7,399 bases of DNA from Bacteroidales bacterium UBA1181 (lineage in GTDB: Bacteria > Bacteroidota > Bacteroidia > Bacteroidales > Paludibacteraceae), in the NCBI GenBank assembly GCA_002310215.1, contig DBYR01000028.1, positions 1-7,399 on the forward strand, given 5' to 3'. The position numbers and the translations under genes were made by a program. Positions 6,336 through 7,399 of this stretch are shown piece by piece (position 1 is the first letter of the stretch; each line of letters begins with the position of its first letter). Under the pieces are notes generated by a model. It was not told the origin of the DNA and ran no database searches. It saw nothing but the letters and a program-made list of their open reading frames with translations.

Positions 6336-7186
6336 TGGTGAAGAATTTTTTATGTGGGGCTTTGGCATCCCTTGCCGTATTTTGTGTCTCTTGTGGAAGT
6401 GGAGACGAGCATAGCGACCGTGCGGATTTGTCTCTTCGCGGCAAAGTGAAGAGTGTGACGGAAAAACAGTTTCATGCGGTTGTCTCGGAAACAGGTGATA
6501 TAGAGAAGGGTTCCTTCTTCCGCACGAATGGTGAATGGGACTTCACGGAACGGTTCAACAAAAAAGGCATGTTTACGTCCATATCCTTCCTCGATAGGGA
6601 TGGTGATACCATCAGTAAGAGTCTATACGAATATGATGCGGATGGGCATTTGGCGACCAAGAGTTTCTATGACCCCGCCCTGAAGATGAAATCGATGTAT
6701 GAGTACGACTCAAGGGGACGCGTTAAGATGGTTTGTGATTATGATGGGGATGGCGATTTGATGCTTGCCACCTCGACGGAATACAATGATGAGAACCGAA
6801 TCGAGACCAGCACCACGTTCAATAAGCAGGGTAACTACCTGCAACAATCCATTTCCCAAAAGAACAAAAGGGGGTTCGTGACCGATTACAAGTACTACAA
6901 CGAGGAGCGTAAGTTGGGCAATTGGCGGAAGGAGGTCCATACGGACGACGGACGGCTGGTCGAGATGACAGTCTTGAATCAGGACGAGACGGTGGCTTTC
7001 ATGGTCAAGTATGAGTACAATAAACAGGGCGATTTGACGATGAGCGTGCCGATTTCCGAAAACGACGAGTACATCGCGGACCGTTATCTGTATGAATACG
7101 ATAAGAAATCCAATTGGCGGAGGAGAATCCATTTCAAGGGTGATTCCGCCTATAGTGTGACGGAACGTATTATCGAGTATTATTAA
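6335..7186 (+). CDS. Probable lipoprotein with YD-like repeats
   Basis: This 283-residue protein has no function I can name. A lipoprotein signal peptide is likely: MVKN, a hydrophobic stretch, then CVSC with lipidated Cys20. Cys at -3 is unusual for a lipobox. The residues after it (GSGDE) include an acidic pair, consistent with Bacteroidetes surface-export signals. The mature part carries repeats of about 24-27 residues starting with an aromatic-Glu/Tyr-Asp pattern: YEYD at 98 and 122, TEYN at 148, YEYN at 226 and YEYD at 253, with a weaker KYYN at 186. This resembles the YD/RHS repeat, which forms beta-hairpins in a sheet or shell, but there is no RHS core or toxin domain. It is probably an outer-membrane or surface protein. 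The ATG shares its A with the rnr stop, and no promoter box is visible before it, so it is probably translated from the rnr transcript. Confidence 0.8.
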   Translation: MVKNFLCGALASLAVFCVSCGSGDEHSDRADLSLRGKVKSVTEKQFHAVVSETGDIEKGSFFRTNGEWDFTERFNKKGMFTSISFLDRDGDTISKSLYEYDADGHLATKSFYDPALKMKSMYEYDSRGRVKMVCDYDGDGDLMLATSTEYNDENRIETSTTFNKQGNYLQQSISQKNKRGFVTDYKYYNEERKLGNWRKEVHTDDGRLVEMTVLNQDETVAFMVKYEYNKQGDLTMSVPISENDEYIADRYLYEYDKKSNWRRRIHFKGDSAYSVTERIIEYY

Positions 7187-7290
7187 AGCAGTTTCGGAAA
7201 ATTCATCGCTTTTATTTAGCAGGGAATGCCTGTATAATCATAGGACATGAAGATAGAGGAGCGTCGTGTTTTGATGCCACGTCTCTTTCT

Positions 7291-7327
7291 CATGCAGACA
7301 TGCAGAGGTCTCAATTCCTCTTGCAGA
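7291..7327. repeat. Tandem CATGCAGA repeat
   Basis: CATGCAGA occurs twice in direct tandem (7291-7298 and 7299-7306), and a diverged copy CTTGCAGA lies at 7320-7327. The second and third copies contribute to the two arms of a hairpin: TGCAGAGG (7301-7308) pairs with CCTCT-GCA (7317-7325, one bulged T at 7322) around an 8-nt loop. There is no T run afterwards, so this is not a standard terminator. Confidence 0.5.
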
Positions 7328-7340
7328 AAAGAGTTCATAG

Positions 7341-7371
7341 AGTGTTGGTGCGATAATTTCGCGTCAACACT
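7341..7371 (+). other. Long hairpin, 13-bp stem, 5-nt loop
   Basis: AGTGTTGGTGCGA (7341-7353) pairs with TCGCGTCAACACT (7359-7371) around the loop TAATT. Eleven pairs are Watson-Crick. The two central ones are G-U and U-G in a + strand transcript; in a - strand transcript the same positions would be A-C mismatches. This favours a + strand RNA element. No T tract follows (TGCCTAAG), so simple intrinsic termination is unlikely. It could be part of a small RNA, a 3' UTR stabiliser, the leader of a gene beyond the edge, or a repeat element. Confidence 0.55.
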
Positions 7372-7399
7372 TGCCTAAGTTCAAATTAGAAGTGCAAAT

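Noticed and set aside
7184..7217. Terminator after the lipoprotein gene
   Set aside because: AAAGC and GCTTT could pair and T residues follow, but the stem is 5 bp, AT-rich, and closes a loop of about 18 nt.
7233..7238. TATAAT box as a promoter
   Set aside because: It matches the E. coli -10 element, but Bacteroidetes housekeeping promoters use TAnnTTTG, and no -33 partner fits.
7247..7378. A 43-codon frame (MKIEERRVLMP start) in the 3' flank
   Set aside because: AGGA is only 1 nt before the ATG, there is no promoter box, the peptide is Cys-rich without a recognisable pattern, and it spans the two hairpins, which fit a noncoding element better. A small protein cannot be fully excluded.

Overview
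The window looks like a chromosomal segment of a Bacteroidales bacterium (phylum Bacteroidota). The evidence is two perfect matches to the Bacteroidetes -7 promoter box TAnnTTTG, the near absence of strong Shine-Dalgarno sites, a lipoprotein with acidic residues just after its lipidation cysteine, and protein sequences that resemble Bacteroides/Parabacteroides homologues as I remember them. I cannot name the genus. All genes are on the + strand and look intact. I see no mobile element, CRISPR array, rRNA or tRNA.

Layout. Bases 1-354 hold no gene I can support. A well-formed promoter (355-387) drives the first pair of genes. The first (413-2458) encodes a membrane-anchored protein with an AsmA-like N-terminal region and a C-terminal GT51 peptidoglycan glycosyltransferase domain, without a transpeptidase domain. 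The second, nnr (2421-3935), overlaps it by 38 bp and encodes the bifunctional NAD(P)HX epimerase/dehydratase. The 201 bp between nnr and rnr carry two adjacent but unrelated arrays of 7-bp units. The first array supplies the last seven codons and the stop of nnr. The second has a 22-bp higher-order period. They are followed by a candidate promoter and a leader with two T tracts.

The second pair begins with rnr (4137-6335), a complete RNase R. Its stop overlaps the start of a gene for a probable outer-membrane lipoprotein with YD-like repeats (6335-7186) as TAATG. The last 213 bases (7187-7399) have no convincing gene, but contain an 8-bp tandem duplication and two successive hairpins. One has a 13-bp stem whose two G-U pairs suit a + strand transcript.

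How the genes work together. The genes themselves are mostly housekeeping: cell-wall glycan polymerisation, repair of damaged NAD(P)H, and RNA turnover. The overlaps imply two co-transcribed pairs. The functional link within each pair (wall synthesis with cofactor repair; RNase R with a surface lipoprotein) is not obvious. The parts most worth a second look are the AsmA-GT51 fusion, the paired heptad arrays and the structured 3' flank.
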